Below, piece after piece: positions 1 through 8,873 of a stretch of DNA of 64,000 bases. The notes under the pieces are model-generated. The model saw nothing but the letters and a program-made list of their open reading frames with translations. It ran no database searches and was not told the origin of the DNA. Position 1 is the first letter of the stretch; each line of letters opens with the position of its first letter. Made by a program: the position numbers and the translations under genes. Source of the stretch: Betaproteobacteria bacterium (lineage in GTDB: Bacteria > Pseudomonadota > Gammaproteobacteria > Burkholderiales > Rhodocyclaceae); NCBI GenBank assembly GCA_020621405.1, contig JAHRYN010000002.1:62001-126000 (forward strand), read 5' to 3'.

Positions 1-1020
1 GCGCTGACGAGCGCGGCACCGGTTGCCGACGACGTGTCAGCCGAAATGCAGTCCCTGGGCACCGCCGGTGCGTCATTTCCGACAGAACCGCAGGCTGGCG
101 GCGGGCTGCAGGAACCGCCGTCCGAAGGGGAACTGCAAGAGCCGCCACAGGACACGCTGACCGAGCCCCCTGCGCAACCCGCACCGGCAACACAACCTGT
201 TACGCAGGAAACCGCGCCGGCAGCAACCGTCGAGGAAGCAGGCAGCACACCCACCGTGGACGCGCGCGCGGCGCCCCCGGGGTTCTGGATCGCGGCAGCC
301 GTCTGCGCGCTACTGCTGATCGCCTTCTATGCGATCTTCAGTTTCGCGCGACTGGAAATATTCAAGATGTTGCTGGCGTCCTTCTTCCCGCTCGCGGTGC
401 TGATACTCGCCGTGCTCGGCACCATCGTGTTCGGCCTGGCAACACCGACCGAGGCAGCCGCGATCGGCGCATTCGGCGGCGCCCTGCTCGCAGCGGCTTA
501 CGGCCAGCTCAACTTTGGCGTGGTGAAGGAATCCGTGTTCCTGACTGCCAAGACCTCCGCCATGGTGTGCTGGCTGTTTGTCGGGAGCGCAATCTTCTCG
601 GCCGCCTTCGCACTGCTCGGCGGACAGGAACTGGTCGAGAAGTTCGTGCTGTCGATGGACCTGACGCCGATCCAGTTCATGCTTCTGGCACAGGCCATCA
701 TCTTCATTCTCGGCTGGCCGCTGGAGTGGACGGAAATCATCGTCATCTTCATGCCCATCTTCATTCCACTGCTGGCGCACTTCAACATCGATCCGCTGTT
801 CTTCGGCCTGCTCGTCGCAGTGAACCTGCAGACCGCCTTCCTGTCGCCCCCGGTCGCCATGGCCGCCTTCTACCTGAAGGGTGTCGCACCACCACACGTC
901 ACGCTGAACCAGATATTCGCAGGCATGATGCCGTTCATGGTCATACAGGTGATCGCACTGGCACTGCTCTACCTGTTCCCCGGCATCGGACTCTGGCTGC
1001 CGAACTATCTGTACAAGTGA
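1..1020 (+). CDS. TRAP transporter large permease (DctM-type), 3' part, cut by the left edge
   Basis: The reading frame is open from base 1, so the gene begins outside the window; the first in-frame GTG/ATG codons are not credible starts. At least 339 residues are visible. The C-terminal 240 residues are hydrophobic helices with DctM-family features, for example an ATPTEAAAIGA segment and a FLSPPVAMAAFYLKG segment. Large TRAP permeases form the Na+-driven channel subunit that imports carboxylates or related acids captured by a periplasmic binding protein. Unusual is a roughly 80-residue Pro/Glu/Gln/Thr-rich stretch (about bases 50-270) just before a membrane helix, which separates two halves of the permease. 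The small permease and the binding protein are not in the window. The family call is firm; the substrate is unknown. Confidence 0.9.
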   Translation, partial: ALTSAAPVADDVSAEMQSLGTAGASFPTEPQAGGGLQEPPSEGELQEPPQDTLTEPPAQPAPATQPVTQETAPAATVEEAGSTPTVDARAAPPGFWIAAAVCALLLIAFYAIFSFARLEIFKMLLASFFPLAVLILAVLGTIVFGLATPTEAAAIGAFGGALLAAAYGQLNFGVVKESVFLTAKTSAMVCWLFVGSAIFSAAFALLGGQELVEKFVLSMDLTPIQFMLLAQAIIFILGWPLEWTEIIVIFMPIFIPLLAHFNIDPLFFGLLVAVNLQTAFLSPPVAMAAFYLKGVAPPHVTLNQIFAGMMPFMVIQVIALALLYLFPGIGLWLPNYLYK

Positions 1021-1084
1021 CCGGACCGGTACAGTGGATCACGGCGGCGCCGTTCCTTTTGCGCCGCAACGTAGAATCCCTCCG

Positions 1085-2380
1085 ATGCTCTCCGCCGAAA
1101 ACACCCGTCTGCTGATCCGCCTGCGATGGACAGCCTTTTCCCTGCTGGCCTGCGCCTATGTGCTGGTGTTCTTCCACCGCACCGCACCCGCCGCGATCGC
1201 CGGCGAACTGACACGCGACTTCGCGGTCGGCCCGGCGTCGCTCGGCGTGCTCGCCGCCAGCTACTTCTGGATCTACACACTGATGCAGATCCCGACCGGC
1301 GTGCTGGCCGACACGCTCGGACCGAAGCGCATCGTCGCGCTCGGCGGCGTGATCGCAGGCATCGGCTCCATCGTGTTCGCGCAGGCAGACACGTTGGGCG
1401 TGGCGGTGATCGGCCGCGCACTGGTCGGACTGGGCGTGTCCTTCCCCTTCATCGCGCTGCTGAAGATCAACGCCGCCTGGTTCCCGGAACGGCAGTTCGC
1501 GACGCTGAGCGGGCTGACCATGTTCATCGGCAACCTCGGCGCCGCGTTCGCCGCCACACCGCTGGCCTGGCTGGTCGGCGTGATTTCGTGGCGCACGGTG
1601 TTCGTCTGCATGGGCCTGCTGTCGATCGCGCTGGCAACGCTGACCTGGCTGCGCGTGCGCGACCGGCCGGAGGACGCCGGCCTGCCGACCTTGCGCGAAC
1701 TGTCCGGCAAGGCGGCGCATGCGCCGCGGACCAGCGACTGGCGCGCCGGACTGCGCCAGGTCGCCGGCAACCGGTCTAGCTGGCCCGGGCTGTTCGTCAA
1801 TACCGGCATCGCCGGCAGCTTCTTTTCGTTCGCCGGCTTGTGGGGCGTGCCCTACCTGATGAACGCGCACGGCATGGACCGCACGCTTGCCGCACAGCAC
1901 GCGACGCTGATGCTGGTCGTGTTCGCCTTCAGCTGCCTGTTCGTCGGCCGTCTGTCCGACCGCCTGCAGCGACGCAAGCCGGTCATGCTGGTGCTGGCCA
2001 CCGTCTACCTGCTGTGCTGGCTGCCGCTGATGCTGGGCAGCGCGCTGTCGCCGCTGGCCGGCTATGCGCTGTTCGCGCTGATCGGCGTGTCGGCGTCCGC
2101 CTTCACGCTGAGCTGGGCCTGCGCCAAGGAAGTGAATCCGCCGGCGCTGTCCGGCATGGCGACCAGCCTGGTCAATACCGGCTGCTTCCTCGGCGCCGCG
2201 ATCGAACAGCCGCTGGTCGGCTGGGTCATCGAACGGCACATGGGCGGCCCGATGCAGCCGTCGGCCGACGCCATGGCCAGCGGCATGTGGGTGTTCGGCG
2301 CCGCGGCGCTGCTCGGTCTGGTCGCCGTCACCTTCGTCCGCGAAACGCACGGCCGCAACCTGACGGAGCCGCACGCGTGA
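1085..2380 (+). CDS. MFS transporter
   Basis: A 431-residue, very hydrophobic protein with about 12 predicted membrane helices. The loop after helix 2 reads GVLADTLGPKR, matching the major facilitator motif A, and the matching loop in the second half reads GRLSDRLQRRKP. The ATG at 1085 is preferred because the upstream in-frame extension (from 1034) is polar and precedes the first helix without purpose. The protein should be an inner-membrane secondary carrier, probably a solute/H+ or organic-anion symporter. The downstream AEC permease starts on a GTG that overlaps this stop codon by four bases, so the two are very likely co-transcribed and translationally coupled. The substrate cannot be read from the sequence. 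Confidence 0.85.
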   Translation: MLSAENTRLLIRLRWTAFSLLACAYVLVFFHRTAPAAIAGELTRDFAVGPASLGVLAASYFWIYTLMQIPTGVLADTLGPKRIVALGGVIAGIGSIVFAQADTLGVAVIGRALVGLGVSFPFIALLKINAAWFPERQFATLSGLTMFIGNLGAAFAATPLAWLVGVISWRTVFVCMGLLSIALATLTWLRVRDRPEDAGLPTLRELSGKAAHAPRTSDWRAGLRQVAGNRSSWPGLFVNTGIAGSFFSFAGLWGVPYLMNAHGMDRTLAAQHATLMLVVFAFSCLFVGRLSDRLQRRKPVMLVLATVYLLCWLPLMLGSALSPLAGYALFALIGVSASAFTLSWACAKEVNPPALSGMATSLVNTGCFLGAAIEQPLVGWVIERHMGGPMQPSADAMASGMWVFGAAALLGLVAVTFVRETHGRNLTEPHA

Positions 2381-3339
2381 GCACGGCCGGCAATCTCGCC
2401 GGCCTGATGGTCCAGGTCATGCTGCCGCTGTCGCTGCTGGTGGCGGCCGGCGGCTGGTGGGCGGCCCGCCTGGGTGAAGGCGGTGAAGCCGACGTGCTGC
2501 GCGCGCAGCTGAACCGTCTGGTACTCAACCTGTTCTACCCGGCCATCCTGTTCGCGGTGGCGGCATCGACACCGGTCAGCACCGATCTGCTGACCGTGCC
2601 GCTGCTGGTCGGGATCGGCGCGCTGGCCAATGGCGCGCTGCTCTACCTGCTGCTGTGGAAGACGCGGCTGGGCGAAGGCCTGGCCGACACCACGCGCGCG
2701 GCGCTGATGCTGGGCGGCATGTTCGGCAACACCTTCAATGTCGGCGTGCCGGTGCTGGAGTATTTTTTCGGCGCCGGCGCGATGCGCTACGCCATCTTCA
2801 ACGACATGTTCATGACCATGCCGGTGGTGTGGACGCTGGGCGTGTGGATCGCGACACGGCTCGGCTCGCATGCGCACGGCGAGCGGCCCGACCTGCTGCA
2901 CACCGTGCTGATGATGCCGCCGATCTGGGCCTTCGTGCTCGGTCTGGGCATGCAGTACACCGGCATCGCCTACCCGCCGCTGATCCAGGCCGCACGCTTC
3001 ATCGGTCAGGCCGCCATTCCGGTCATCATGTTCGCGCTCGGCCTGACCATCCCGTGGCGGCGCCTGGTACCACGCACCGAGGTGCTGGCGGTGGCGGCGG
3101 TAAAACTGCTGGTGGCGCCGCTGCTGATATGGGCACTGGTGCTGGCGACCACTGCGACACCATCCGAAGCCCAGCACGCATCGCTGGTCGAATGCGCGAC
3201 ACCGACCTTCATGACCTCGCTGATGCTGGCAGAACGCTTCAAGCTCGACGCCCCTGCCTCGGCGCTGCTGATAGGCTGGAGCACGCTGCTGTTCTGGCTG
3301 TCGCTGCCGCTGCTGATGTCGTTCGGGCTGTTCGGCTGA
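2377..3339 (+). CDS. AEC (auxin efflux carrier) family permease
   Basis: A 320-residue protein with about ten hydrophobic helices typical of the AEC/BASS-like bacterial permeases that move malonate, malate or other small organic acids. Visible family features are the N-terminal helix ending in the LNRLVLNLFYPAILF segment and the GGMFGNTFNVGVPVLEYFFG segment around residue 110. The GTG start at 2377 overlaps the stop of the MFS gene (GTGA), which supports translational coupling; an ATG ten codons later (2407) is the alternative. It stands beside a TRAP permease, an MFS carrier and an aldehyde dehydrogenase, so a role in organic-acid traffic is plausible but is inference. Confidence 0.85.
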   Translation: MSTAGNLAGLMVQVMLPLSLLVAAGGWWAARLGEGGEADVLRAQLNRLVLNLFYPAILFAVAASTPVSTDLLTVPLLVGIGALANGALLYLLLWKTRLGEGLADTTRAALMLGGMFGNTFNVGVPVLEYFFGAGAMRYAIFNDMFMTMPVVWTLGVWIATRLGSHAHGERPDLLHTVLMMPPIWAFVLGLGMQYTGIAYPPLIQAARFIGQAAIPVIMFALGLTIPWRRLVPRTEVLAVAAVKLLVAPLLIWALVLATTATPSEAQHASLVECATPTFMTSLMLAERFKLDAPASALLIGWSTLLFWLSLPLLMSFGLFG

Positions 3340-3403
3340 GCACCCCGGTTGCCGACAGGGCAGCGACCGCATCGCAACCGGACCATCGCAGGAAGAAAGA
3401 CAT

Positions 3404-4858
3404 ATGGAACTGCAGAACCTCAAGCTGCTGCGCATGAACTGCTACATCGACGGCGCGTGGATCGACGCCGACGACGGCACGACCTTCGACGTGCGCAATC
3501 CGGCCAGCGACGCGCTGCTGGCCTGCGTACCGCGCTGCGGCACGGCGGAAACCCGGCGTGCGATCGCGGCAGCCGATGCCGCCCTGCCCGGCTGGCGCGC
3601 GCTGACCGCGAAGCAGCGCGCGCGGCATCTGCTCGACTGGTTCTCGCTGATACTCGCCAGCGCCGACGATCTGGCGCGGCTGATGACCGCCGAAGGCGGC
3701 AAGCCGCTGGCCGAGGCACGCAACGAGGTGCTCTATGGCGCTTCCTTCATCGAATGGTTCGCCGGCGAGGCGACGCGCGTCTACGGTGAGAGCGTGCCGT
3801 CGCCGGTGCCCGGCAAGCGCCTGTTGACAATCAAGCAGCCGGTCGGCGTCTGCGCCGCGATCACGCCGTGGAATTTCCCTCTGGCGATGATCACGCGCAA
3901 GGTGGCGCCGGCGCTGGCGGCCGGCTGCACCGTGGTGGTCAAGCCGTCGGAGGAGACACCGCTGACCGCACTGGCGCTGGCGGCGCTGGCCGAACAGGCC
4001 GGCATCCCGGCCGGCGTGCTCAACGTGCTCACCGGCGATCCGGTGCAGATCGGCGGAGAACTCACCGCCAGTCCGGTGGTACGCAAGCTGTCCTTCACCG
4101 GATCGACCGGCACCGGCCGGCGGCTGATGGCGCAGTGCGCACCGACCGTCAAGAGGCTGTCGCTGGAACTGGGCGGCAACGCGCCCTTCATCGTGTTCGA
4201 CGACGCCGACCTGCAGGCGGCGGTGGACGGTGCGATCGCGGCGAAGTACCGCAACAGCGGCCAGACCTGCGTGTGCGCCAACCGCTTTCTGGTGCAGTCG
4301 GGCGTGTACGAGACATTCGCGGCCCGGCTGGCCGAAGCGACGGCGAAGCTGGTGGTCGGTCCCGGCGACGAGCCGGGCGTGACCCAGGGGCCGCTGATCA
4401 ACGCGGCTGGTCTGGCCAAGGTCGAGGCCCACGTCGCGGATGCGGTCGCCCGGGGCGCCCGCGTGCTGTGCGGCGGCGTACGCGACGCGCGCGGCGGCAA
4501 CTTCTTCCAGCCGACCGTGCTGGCCGGCGTCACGCGCGACATGAGGGTGGCGGCGGAGGAAACCTTCGGGCCGGTGGCACCGCTGTTCCGCTTCGACACC
4601 GAGGACGAGGCCATCGCACTGGCCAACGACACCGAATCCGGCCTCGCCGGCTACCTCTACACCCGTGACGTCGGCCGCTGCTGGCGCGTCGCCGAAGCGC
4701 TGGAGTGCGGCATGGTCGGCATCAACACCGGGCTGATTTCCAACGAAGTGACGCCGTTCGGCGGCATCAAGCAATCCGGCATCGGCCGTGAAGGCTCGAA
4801 GCACGGCATCGAGGACTATCTCGAAATCAAGTACCTGTGCTTCGACATCGGCACCTGA
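3404..4858 (+). CDS. gabD: NAD(P)-dependent succinate-semialdehyde dehydrogenase family protein
   Basis: A 484-residue aldehyde dehydrogenase whose length and sequence closely follow GabD. Visible signatures are the cofactor and acylation motifs ITPWNFP (about residue 150), FTGSTGTGR (about 230), the general-base glutamate in LELGGNAP (about 255) and the catalytic cysteine in NSGQTCVCANR (about 288). The enzyme would oxidise succinate semialdehyde to succinate, closing the 4-aminobutyrate or 4-hydroxybutyrate route to the TCA cycle; glutarate semialdehyde is an alternative substrate. An SD-like GGAAGAAAG precedes the ATG at 3404. No gabT or other partner is visible, so the pathway assignment is inference while the enzyme family is secure. 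Confidence 0.85.
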   Translation: MELQNLKLLRMNCYIDGAWIDADDGTTFDVRNPASDALLACVPRCGTAETRRAIAAADAALPGWRALTAKQRARHLLDWFSLILASADDLARLMTAEGGKPLAEARNEVLYGASFIEWFAGEATRVYGESVPSPVPGKRLLTIKQPVGVCAAITPWNFPLAMITRKVAPALAAGCTVVVKPSEETPLTALALAALAEQAGIPAGVLNVLTGDPVQIGGELTASPVVRKLSFTGSTGTGRRLMAQCAPTVKRLSLELGGNAPFIVFDDADLQAAVDGAIAAKYRNSGQTCVCANRFLVQSGVYETFAARLAEATAKLVVGPGDEPGVTQGPLINAAGLAKVEAHVADAVARGARVLCGGVRDARGGNFFQPTVLAGVTRDMRVAAEETFGPVAPLFRFDTEDEAIALANDTESGLAGYLYTRDVGRCWRVAEALECGMVGINTGLISNEVTPFGGIKQSGIGREGSKHGIEDYLEIKYLCFDIGT

Positions 4859-4871
4859 GCGACGCGCTGTC

Positions 4872-4888
4872 CGGTCGCCACGCGACCG
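4872..4888. terminator. Stem-loop after the semialdehyde dehydrogenase
   Basis: A 7-bp perfect stem (CGGTCGC / GCGACCG) with a 3-base loop lies 13 bases after the stop codon. There is no T-run, so it is at best a weak or factor-assisted terminator. Confidence 0.35.
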
Positions 4889-5048
4889 AATGCGACGGCC
4901 CGCACGGCTGACGGATCCGGCAACGCCGCCGAAGTCACTGATGCCGCCAGCGGAAATGTGACACGTCATCTTTCCGTCACGGCTTTGTCACGTACCGCCC
5001 GTATGTTCAAACGTTTTGCGTCAGCAACGCATACGTACGGGAATTCAT

Positions 5049-5393
5049 ATGTCCATCGAGTTTGTAGATGTCAACGACAGCCTTCGCCGCATTTCGATCA
5101 CCGGCCGGCTTGACGTTCCCGGTACGGATGCCATCTCGACACGATTCGCAGCACTGGCCGCCAGCAGCCAGCACCGCATCGTCGTCGACCTCACCGGGGT
5201 CAGCTTTCTCGCCTCGATGGGCATCCGCGCGCTGGTCGTGAATGCCAAGGCCCAGCTGCAGCGCGGCGGACGCCTGGTGCTGTTCGTTGGCGACAATTCT
5301 GCGGTCACGAAGGTTCTGGAAAGCACCGGCATCGATGCGCTGATACCGATGTTTCCGGACATGACCGAGGCCGAAAACGCCGCACTCGCCTGA
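5049..5393 (+). CDS. STAS-domain anti-anti-sigma factor (RsbV/SpoIIAA-like)
   Basis: A 114-residue single STAS domain. The segment VVDLTGVSFLASMGIRALV places Ser56 at the position of the phosphorylatable serine of SpoIIAA/RsbV antagonists, although the usual acidic residue before it is Ala. Such proteins bind the anti-sigma kinase when unphosphorylated and so free its partner. The ATG at 5049 follows an ACGGGAATTC segment; an upstream GTG/ATG extension to 5016 is less likely because it adds a non-STAS leader. It is the first gene of a three-gene partner-switching set, followed after about 6 bases by the kinase gene. Its input and output partners besides the neighbours are unknown. Confidence 0.85.
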   Translation: MSIEFVDVNDSLRRISITGRLDVPGTDAISTRFAALAASSQHRIVVDLTGVSFLASMGIRALVVNAKAQLQRGGRLVLFVGDNSAVTKVLESTGIDALIPMFPDMTEAENAALA

Positions 5394-5399
5394 GACGTG

Positions 5400-5864
5400 A
5401 TGCCTGATGCCGCATCGCAACCCTGCGAGCAGCGGGACGAGTTCTTCGTCCGTGCCGAGATGGGTGACATTCGCGTCGCCTCGTCCTGGCTTGCAGATAC
5501 CGGAGCCGAGTGCGGCGTCCCGGAAGAGCACGTGATGCGACTTGACCAATGTCTGGACGAAGTACTCGCCAACGTGATCGCACATGGCGGTCCTTCCGCT
5601 CATGCGGTGCCGATCGCCCTCGTACTGGATGTATGCCGGAAAACCGGCGGCAACGAAGCCGCGCTGACAGTCAGTGACGCCGGCATCGCGTTCGACCCGC
5701 TGGACGCACCCGCCGGATCCCGTCCGGCAAGTCTGCAGGAAGCGGCACCCGGCGGACTCGGACTGACGATGATGCGCCACTTCGCCGACGGGCTGAGCTA
5801 CCGCCGCGAAGGTGGCCGAAACCACCTCACGGTCGTCGTGCGATGGCTTGACGCAGCAGACTAG
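5400..5864 (+). CDS. Anti-sigma regulatory factor, RsbW/SpoIIAB-type serine kinase
   Basis: A 154-residue GHKL ATPase. The N-box is visible as DEVLANVIAHGG (about residue 60), the G1 box as VSDAGIAFDPLD (about 95) and the G2 box as GGLGLTMMRHFAD (about 120). Proteins of this family bind and phosphorylate a STAS antagonist and, in the alternative state, hold a sigma factor or another output protein. ATG at 5400 is taken; the GTG immediately before it (5397) is equally possible. The gene sits tightly between the STAS gene and the phosphatase gene, which fits a complete switch. No sigma factor gene is in the window, so the output is unknown. Confidence 0.85.
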   Translation: MPDAASQPCEQRDEFFVRAEMGDIRVASSWLADTGAECGVPEEHVMRLDQCLDEVLANVIAHGGPSAHAVPIALVLDVCRKTGGNEAALTVSDAGIAFDPLDAPAGSRPASLQEAAPGGLGLTMMRHFADGLSYRREGGRNHLTVVVRWLDAAD

Positions 5865-5872
5865 ACGCGCCG

Positions 5873-7195
5873 ATGACCCATGAACCGATAAAGCGCGTCC
5901 GCTTCAGGCGCGGCAAGGATCGTCGACTGAACGGACCGGACCACGGCATCGAAAGCCGGCGCCATAGCGAGGAACGCCGCAAGTCGGGCATCGGCTGGGC
6001 GGCGCTGTTCCGCGGGACCGACGAGGCTGCCGTGTCCGATGCGGTCGGCGACTGCGAAGTACTGGTGATGCAGCCGGGTGCCTTGCTGCTCAGTCCCGGC
6101 GAAGCCAACGACAACGTGTTCCTGCTGCTGTCGGGACAGCTCGGCGCTTTCCTGGACGGCAATCTGACCGGCCAGCCAGCCGTATCCATCCTTCCCGGCG
6201 AAACGGTGGGCGAAATGTCCGCCATCGATGGCCAGCCGGTCTCGGCATTCGTGCTGGCGCTGACCGAAACGCGTGTACTCAGGCTGCCGCAGGAAGTGTT
6301 CTTCCAGCGCCTGAATGCCATTCCCGGCATTGCCCGCAACCTGCTGTCGGTATTGTCCGGACGCATGCGGCGCAGCAATGAGGCCGTGCTTGAATCGCAG
6401 CGCCGGCGGATGGAACTGGAATACCTGCAGCAGGAGCTCGACATCGCCCGCAAACTGCAGGCCAGCATGCTGCCGCTGCAGCGGCCGATGTTTCCCGGAC
6501 GCGAGGACATCGAGATAGCGGCACTGATGGAACCGGCCTCCGCCGTCGGCGGCGACCTGTTCGACGCCTTCTTCATCGATGACCGCCGCCTGTTCTTCTG
6601 CATCGGCGACGTATCGGGCCACGGCATTCCTGCAGCGCTGTTCATGGCCAGAGTCGTCGGTCTGCTGCGCATCACGGCGATGGGTACCCGCGAACCCGAC
6701 AGCCTGCTGCAGCAGATCAACGACCAGCTGTGCACCGGCAACGACACGAACATGTTCGTCACGCTGTTGTGCGGATGTCTGAATGTGGACACCGGCCGCC
6801 TGACTTACTCGAATGGCGGGCATTGCGCCCCCGTGCTGGTGCGCGACGGCCAGGCTTCCCTGCTGCCCCTGCCGAAGGGCGCACTGGTCGGCGTGATTCC
6901 CGGCAGTCGCTACGTCGCCCGAGAAATCACCCTGAACGAGGGCGACACCCTGGTCTGCGTCACTGATGGGGCCACCGAAGCCGAATCCGCAGGCGGCGAG
7001 GAATTCGGACCGGACCGGCTGCTTGAGGTCGCGACGGCATATTCCGCCCGCCCGCTCAACGAACTGATCGACGGCGTAAGGCGTCGCGTTGCCGAATTTT
7101 CCGACAACCAGCTCATGACCGACGACTGCACGCTGCTGGCAGTACGCCGCGCGAGCGGGGCAAGAGGCGGAACATGGTGTTGCCGTAGCGAATGA
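5873..7195 (+). CDS. RsbU/SpoIIE-type serine phosphatase with an N-terminal cNMP-binding-fold domain
   Basis: A 440-residue protein with three parts. Residues 1-35 are very basic. Residues about 50-165 form a cyclic-nucleotide-binding (CAP_ED) fold. A helical linker follows at about 165-200. Residues about 215-425 are a PP2C/SpoIIE phosphatase with metal motifs GGDLFDAF, GDVSGHG, TDGATEA and DDCT. The enzyme is expected to dephosphorylate the STAS antagonist encoded two genes upstream and so trigger the partner switch. In the cNMP domain the phosphate-binding cassette reads GEMSAIDGQPVSAFV (residues 113-127): the arginine that normally binds the cyclic phosphate is Val123. It may therefore sense something else or act structurally. 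It starts 8 bases after the kinase stop, which supports an operon. Confidence 0.88.
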   Translation: MTHEPIKRVRFRRGKDRRLNGPDHGIESRRHSEERRKSGIGWAALFRGTDEAAVSDAVGDCEVLVMQPGALLLSPGEANDNVFLLLSGQLGAFLDGNLTGQPAVSILPGETVGEMSAIDGQPVSAFVLALTETRVLRLPQEVFFQRLNAIPGIARNLLSVLSGRMRRSNEAVLESQRRRMELEYLQQELDIARKLQASMLPLQRPMFPGREDIEIAALMEPASAVGGDLFDAFFIDDRRLFFCIGDVSGHGIPAALFMARVVGLLRITAMGTREPDSLLQQINDQLCTGNDTNMFVTLLCGCLNVDTGRLTYSNGGHCAPVLVRDGQASLLPLPKGALVGVIPGSRYVAREITLNEGDTLVCVTDGATEAESAGGEEFGPDRLLEVATAYSARPLNELIDGVRRRVAEFSDNQLMTDDCTLLAVRRASGARGGTWCCRSE

Positions 7196-7385
7196 TCCTT
7201 GATCTGCGCAACGCAAAGGCATGCGTCAAAAGCAAGTTCCTCGCCGGGTCATGGCGGTCTGCGGACTCAGGCGCACTTCGGAGGAGACAACGCAGTAATG
7301 CCATCCGTCACGCGGGAAAACCTTGCATGAGATCCGGCCGACAAACTGCAGCGCGCTGATTTCACGCGACGAAAAAGACTGCCAC

Positions 7386-7790
7386 TCAGTCCGGCTTCAT
7401 CCTGCGCGCGGCCTTCACCTCGGAGCGCCGCATCTTGCCGGCCAGCCGCCGTTCCACCGCCGCCTTGCCGGGCCGGGTCGGCCGCCTGACCCGGGGCAGC
7501 GTCGCCGCGCGGGCGATCAGCTCTTCCAGCCGGCGCAGCGCCTCGGCGCGATTCTTTTCCAGACTGCGGAAGGCCTGCGCCTTGATCACGACGACGCCGT
7601 CCGTGCTGATGCGCCGATCGTCCAGCGCGAGCAGGCGCGCCTTGATCAGATCCGGCAGCGACGAGGCGGCGATGCCGAAGCGCAGGTGCACCGCGTTGGA
7701 CACCTTGTTCACGTTCTGCCCGCCGGCGCCCTGCGCGCGGATCGCCGTGATGTCGACTTCTTCGGGGTTCAGCGTGAAGGGCAGGCGCAT
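7386..7790 (-). CDS. arfB: Alternative ribosome-rescue factor ArfB (YaeJ)
   Basis: A 134-residue codon-independent peptidyl-tRNA hydrolase. The catalytic GGQ loop is seen as [13 protein letters not shown] (about residues 18-30). The C-terminal tail (about residues 105-134) is rich in Arg/Lys, as expected for the helix that enters the empty mRNA channel of stalled ribosomes. Length matches the short ArfB form rather than full release factors, which carry an extra codon-recognition domain. It stands alone, convergent with the phosphatase gene upstream and behind the CapA-like gene on the same strand, with 78 bases between. Confidence 0.9.
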   Translation of the reverse strand: MRLPFTLNPEEVDITAIRAQGAGGQNVNKVSNAVHLRFGIAASSLPDLIKARLLALDDRRISTDGVVVIKAQAFRSLEKNRAEALRRLEELIARAATLPRVRRPTRPGKAAVERRLAGKMRRSEVKAARRMKPD

Positions 7791-7868
7791 GGCGTGGCAA
7801 CAAGGCAGTGGAACGGAGGGTCGGCGCAGTGTGCCATGCCCTGCCGGGTGGCAGCCGGTGGCCGCGAC

Positions 7869-8873
7869 TCACGGTGGCGGCAGATCCCCGGTACAGGCGG
7901 TGGCGGAGTCCTGTCCGCGCTGCCAGCACGCCCCCTCCGTACGCGCCGGATGCGGGATGCCCTGGCGGTCGATATGGGCGACCACCGTGCGCCAGGCTCG
8001 CACACCGGAGCGATCCAGGTCCATGCGCAACAGCCAGCCGGTGTTGTTGTCAGCGTCGGAGAAACCGTCGAACACGAAATTTCCCAAGCTGTAGATGATG
8101 GGCTTGCCCCGGTACTGCTCCACGTCCTGCGTGACGTGCGGATGGCCACCAACCACGGCGTCGGCACCGGCATCTATCATCAGGCGCGCCAAGGCGCGCT
8201 GGCGGCTGCTGGCAATGCGTTCGTGCTCCCACCCCCAGTGCATCACCGGAATCACCAGATCGGCACCGTGACGGAGGCGGGCGTTGCGGATGTCCTGACG
8301 CACCTGTTCGTCCTCGCTCCACGCAATGCCCGGCTTGTCCTCGTCGGCCTCGAACCAGCGCGGAAAGAATTCGTTGTAGCCGAGCAGCGCAATGCGCAGG
8401 CCGTGACGCTCGATGACGAGCGGCTCGTGCGCCTGCGCCAGATCGTGACCGCCGCCGAAGCGGGCGATGCCCTCGCGGTCGAGCAGGCCGAGCATTTCGC
8501 GGAAGGCGCCCGGGCCGTAGTCACCCGAGTGGTTGTTCGCCAGCGCGAGTGCATCGAAGTGACGTTTCAGCAGCTTCAGCGTGCGCGGATGGGCGCGGAA
8601 GGTGTAGGGCTTTCCCGGCTCCGGCGTTCCGCCGGTGGCGACGACGCACTCAAGATTGCCGACACGGATGTCGGCCGCATCGAGAATCGCGGCAAAGGGT
8701 GCGAACGGATCCCGCCCGCGTCGGACCACCTGGCCCGGCCCGTCGTCGAGCATCACGTCGCCGACGACGGCGATCGACACGGTCGGGCCGGCCGGCGGCG
8801 TCTCGGCCATTGCGCGCCCCGGCCCGGCCAGAGCGAACACGGCGGCCAGCGTGGTGCGGATGGCATGCCTCAT
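7869..8873 (-). CDS. CapA-family metallophosphoesterase-like protein, exported
   Basis: A 334-residue protein beginning with a signal peptide (residues about 1-23, ending AMA). It has the PGA_cap/CapA fold motifs GDVMLDDG, NLECVVATGG, ALANNHSGDYG, a VMHWGWEHE segment and GGHPHVTQDVEQY followed by YSLGNFVFD. CapA proteins act in poly-gamma-glutamate capsule systems, but many single-copy homologues lack capBC and have unknown roles; no capB/C is present here. The ATG at 8873 is used because it starts the signal peptide; longer in-frame extension is not coding-like. The start overlaps the stop of the upstream small exported protein by four bases (ATGA), so the two are translationally coupled. 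Confidence 0.85.
   Translation of the reverse strand: MRHAIRTTLAAVFALAGPGRAMAETPPAGPTVSIAVVGDVMLDDGPGQVVRRGRDPFAPFAAILDAADIRVGNLECVVATGGTPEPGKPYTFRAHPRTLKLLKRHFDALALANNHSGDYGPGAFREMLGLLDREGIARFGGGHDLAQAHEPLVIERHGLRIALLGYNEFFPRWFEADEDKPGIAWSEDEQVRQDIRNARLRHGADLVIPVMHWGWEHERIASSRQRALARLMIDAGADAVVGGHPHVTQDVEQYRGKPIIYSLGNFVFDGFSDADNNTGWLLRMDLDRSGVRAWRTVVAHIDRQGIPHPARTEGACWQRGQDSATACTGDLPPP

Noticed and set aside
4985-5013. Promoter TTGTCA plus a downstream -10 for the partner-switch operon
   Set aside because: The -35-like TTGTCA is present, but no acceptable -10 occurs at 16-18 bases.
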